NCBI RefSeq assembly: GCF_000001735.4
Contig: NC_003074.8
Coordinates: forward strand, 8,494,101-8,558,100
DNA from: Arabidopsis thaliana
Lineage: Eukaryota > Streptophyta > Magnoliopsida > Brassicales > Brassicaceae
DNA: 64,000 nt
Direction of reading: 5' to 3'
Numbering within the stretch: position 1 is the stretch's first letter; each line of letters begins with the position of its first letter. Of the stretch, positions 61,131-64,000 are shown in pieces. The translations under genes were made by a program, and so were the position numbers. Under the pieces are notes generated by a model, which was not told the origin of the DNA, ran no database searches, and was given only the letters and a program-made list of their open reading frames with translations.

Positions 61131-63212
61131 TATATGTATCTATCAAATTATATGCATATTCAATCTTTGAAACCTAATTCACTTTATGAAAATGTATATT
61201 ACTAATCAGTTTTTACTTCTATCTATATAAAGATGCATCGTACATGCATGTATTGTTATATTTTTATATAAATATCGTTGAAATTGGTATTGTGTCGTGT
61301 AAAGGTGGTTATAATGTATAATAATTCAAAATTTCTCTTCGGTAATGTGATCATTTCTTTTACTTAAAAACATCCTCTTGTTAAAAGTGTAAGCTCGTAT
61401 ACTCAATCAATAGGGCAATACTTCTATTGTCGACAAAACAATAACTATTTTGGGTTTTGGGACACCCAAAAAAGGGAAAAGTTCTTACAGGACATGCAGA
61501 CACGAGAACAGACTGTCACATGCAATGCTGATCGTCATTCTCATTCATCACCAAGTTTCTCACGTCCACATATGTAAAAGCAGATAATGCAGTTTCATCA
61601 TTTTTTTATATATATGAGAAGTGTAACTATAACCATATCGTATAAAAAATCTCTATATATAGATAGACATAGATTTAGGAAATATTTCTTTCGATTTTCT
61701 TCCAAAATCCAGCAGCGCCGTCAAGATTCTTAAGAATGATTTAGTCACAGCTCATCGATGTATTAAATGATTATAAAACAAAATCACACAGCTCATCGAA
61801 TGCTTTTATGCTCAAGTGCTTTGTCTACTTTACATTACATTCATAAAACGAAAAAAAAAAGATAAAGATAACTTCTTCTTATGAATTCTAGAGTTTTCAG
61901 TTTTTGGCATCTTAAAAATATTAAGATTCTGAAGTTGTAAGTCAGAAATTTTTGAAAAAGTGTAATCTTGTCAACATTTGAGCATGTTATCTACACATTC
62001 TTGTATCACCAATTCTCGATGTAGTCGAACTTAAGAAGTAGATAAGAATGGCGTGGACCTCAAACATATATTACAAACTTTAATTTTCAATAAAACTACA
62101 ATATTAGGTTGGACGTTTTAAAATGTATACTGTAAAAAAAACGAATGTTAGAAAATTATTGACGAGATGTACAACAATATTTTTCTAACAATGTATTTTG
62201 TAAACTTCTGATTGGCATGACACGCTCGATCGCAACCCTGCTAGCGACTAATCAAAATAAAGACGTCCATTCTTTTCTATTTGGCTTTCCAAACAACAAT
62301 TAACCATTTTGGAAAATGCATTACTAAACTCACAACTCCGTCGATCAACAAAATCAGAAACTGCATCTCTTCTATTTGGGATTACCCTCCTCTTTGCAAC
62401 AAAATGCTCATGCAAACGTATTTCGCAGAAAATTACCCACGAAAATTTCTCTCAATTTTGCTTATACTTTCTAAATTTCGAGAAATAATATTTTTCTTCA
62501 TCTTTTGTAAATGCGCTTCTTTCTGTTAGCAATAAACTGTAATTATAATAATTTGTTTGCAAACTAAAACAAATGTACTAAAATGGCAGACTAAATTTAA
62601 TAACCAAATAGTGTTTATTATTGTCATGTCATACACCGAATTTACGCCATGTAGAAGTAAAAGATCAAATTAAATAACATTACTGCTGAATTTTTCGTTA
62701 GTATAATTAAAAAGAGAACATGTATAAGGTAGACTGTATGTAGTCTATGTAGATGTTATATAAATGATTTTTTTTTTCTTTCAACTATATATAGATTAGC
62801 TAGGTCGGTTGTATTACAAAATTAAATAGTAGTAATATTTTATTTTAAAAGAATTGTGTTGAAAATTTTGATCGATCGCCTCTCGCTCTTTAATAAGCCA
62901 TTGACTCTTTAAAACAAAAAAAAACTTGAACAAATTCCATTTGTCTATTATTTTAATAAATACGGTGTTAAACTAAAATAGTATAAAATAATATCCAATA
63001 AACTGTATGTTTGTTGACAGAAAAGAATATAATGATTTTAAAACTTCAAAGACCCAAGTTTCTTTTGACCAAAATCTATTGCCTTCATTTATTATAACTC
63101 GCATACTGTTTTACTCATACAGATCATTAAAAAACTATAAGCAATTACATAACTTGCTTACAATCATTGAAATAGACGCACATGTTTGCCGGAATGATGA
63201 AAACCATATTGG

Positions 63213-63241
63213 TCACACCCTTCACCTAACAAAGGGTGTGA
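63213..63241. other. Perfect 10-bp hairpin
   Basis: TCACACCCTT (63213-63222) faces AAGGGTGTGA (63232-63241) across a 9-nt loop, with further partial pairing outside (GG and CC). No gene adjacent. It may be a transposon-end remnant. Confidence 0.5.
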
Positions 63242-64000
63242 TCACCAAAAATCACATCACTTGCTTAATTTTTCATAAAAACCGATATTTCTAATGATGT
63301 TAATTGGCAAATATGATAATATATGAAATATTTACTTTGAAATATGAGAGTAAAAAAATTGAAACAACATTTCTTTTGTTATCTAATTACATTACGCAAG
63401 TTATTTTGGTTCAAGTTACCCCAACATTGCATGTTATCATGTTATCAATCAATACAATAATCGATCAAGTTGCATAGCATAATAGCATACTCCATTTATG
63501 GAACTATAATTACTCAACTCGAGCTTCGAATTATGGTGGAAAGCTGCAGCAAAGTATTGCAATGAATGCGGCATCTATAGCTATGCCAGTCGGTCAACAC
63601 AATCTATAAGCTATAGCACTACTATAGTCCTTGTGGTCCTACTCAGCCACCACAAAAGGTTCAAGGCTTCAAGCTTCAAAGGTTCGACCACATTCATTCA
63701 CAATCATCATTTAACACATAAATAATCTCCATTATCACCTCCTTAAATTATGCTTCAAAAACTTTCTTAATTACCGACCATACTACCAAACACAAATTAT
63801 GATTCCAATTTAATCTCCATTATTACAACCACCTTCCCTCAATAATAACCTCAAATCAATTAAACCCAAATTTCCATTATTATCATCCATATCTTTAAAA
63901 CACTACTTATTACAAACAAACCTAATCCCTTTATTCATACATTATTACACCTTTTATATTTTCATAACAAAAACGCGTAGTTTCTGTTTTTAACGGAACG

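Larger units (their letters stand above)
60700..64000. other. Intergenic, no gene seen
   Basis: AT-rich spacer. Open frames at 62281-62529 and 63007-63294 start without a convincing context and have no domain. A poly(A) retro-insertion scar and one hairpin are listed separately. Confidence 0.5.

Noticed and set aside
62281-62529. 82-codon frame as a gene
   Set aside because: Starts at a non-ATG codon, has no domain and no splice or promoter context.
63007-63294. 95-codon frame as a gene
   Set aside because: No domain, no supporting context; contains the hairpin region.

Overview
The window is nuclear DNA of a Brassicaceae plant, almost certainly Arabidopsis thaliana or a very close relative. 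The genes are intron-rich, the spacers are AT-rich, and I recognise the gene order as the At3g23635 to At3g23740 stretch of chromosome 3. That identification rests on recall of protein sequences and gene order, not on a search.

Layout, left to right. From 1 to about 7.7 kb is gene-poor: a Stowaway-like MITE, a poly(T) retro-insertion flanked by a 17-bp target duplication, a candidate terminal-inverted-repeat element, a truncated F-box-associated (FBA) gene, and two tiny DVL/ROTUNDIFOLIA-like peptide genes on the minus strand (3841-3978 and 5627-5788) that a usual ORF length cut-off misses. From 7.7 to 15.3 kb lies a GH31 alpha-glucosidase (HGL1) with a Ser-rich leader. From 15.3 to 19.5 kb are a TMK-type receptor-kinase pseudogene, unrecognised coding-like debris and a non-autonomous hAT element. 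From 19.6 to 31 kb are SEC23 (minus), a Pumilio pseudogene (minus) and the phragmoplast kinesin-12 PAKRP1L (plus), whose promoter carries a cluster of mitosis-type AACGG motifs. From 31 to 34.2 kb is a tandem duplication followed by a large inverted duplication of an F-box/FBA gene. From 34.8 to 42 kb are a bHLH transcription factor (bHLH77) and a head-to-head pair of plastid-protein genes (SRRP1 and TIC22-III).

From 42.7 to 52.2 kb is a tandem array of three defensin-like (DEFL) genes, the third decayed. A 6.2-kb Ty3/gypsy LTR retrotransposon with matching 822-bp LTRs, a TATAT target duplication and about 3 % LTR divergence sits just behind the first of them. From 56 to 60.6 kb are the cell-wall enzyme gene XTH16 and an uncharacterised coiled-coil protein gene. 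The last 3.4 kb has no gene that I can support.

The genes do not form a pathway; this is ordinary euchromatin. The parts that are evolving fast are the DEFL array, the F-box inverted repeat, the Pumilio and kinase remnants and the DVL pair. The most interesting items are the roughly 800-bp-arm F-box inverted repeat (a possible small-RNA hairpin source), the decayed DEFL gene whose 8-Cys mature exon is still open, and the very short DVL genes. I did not find a convincing unknown molecular system.
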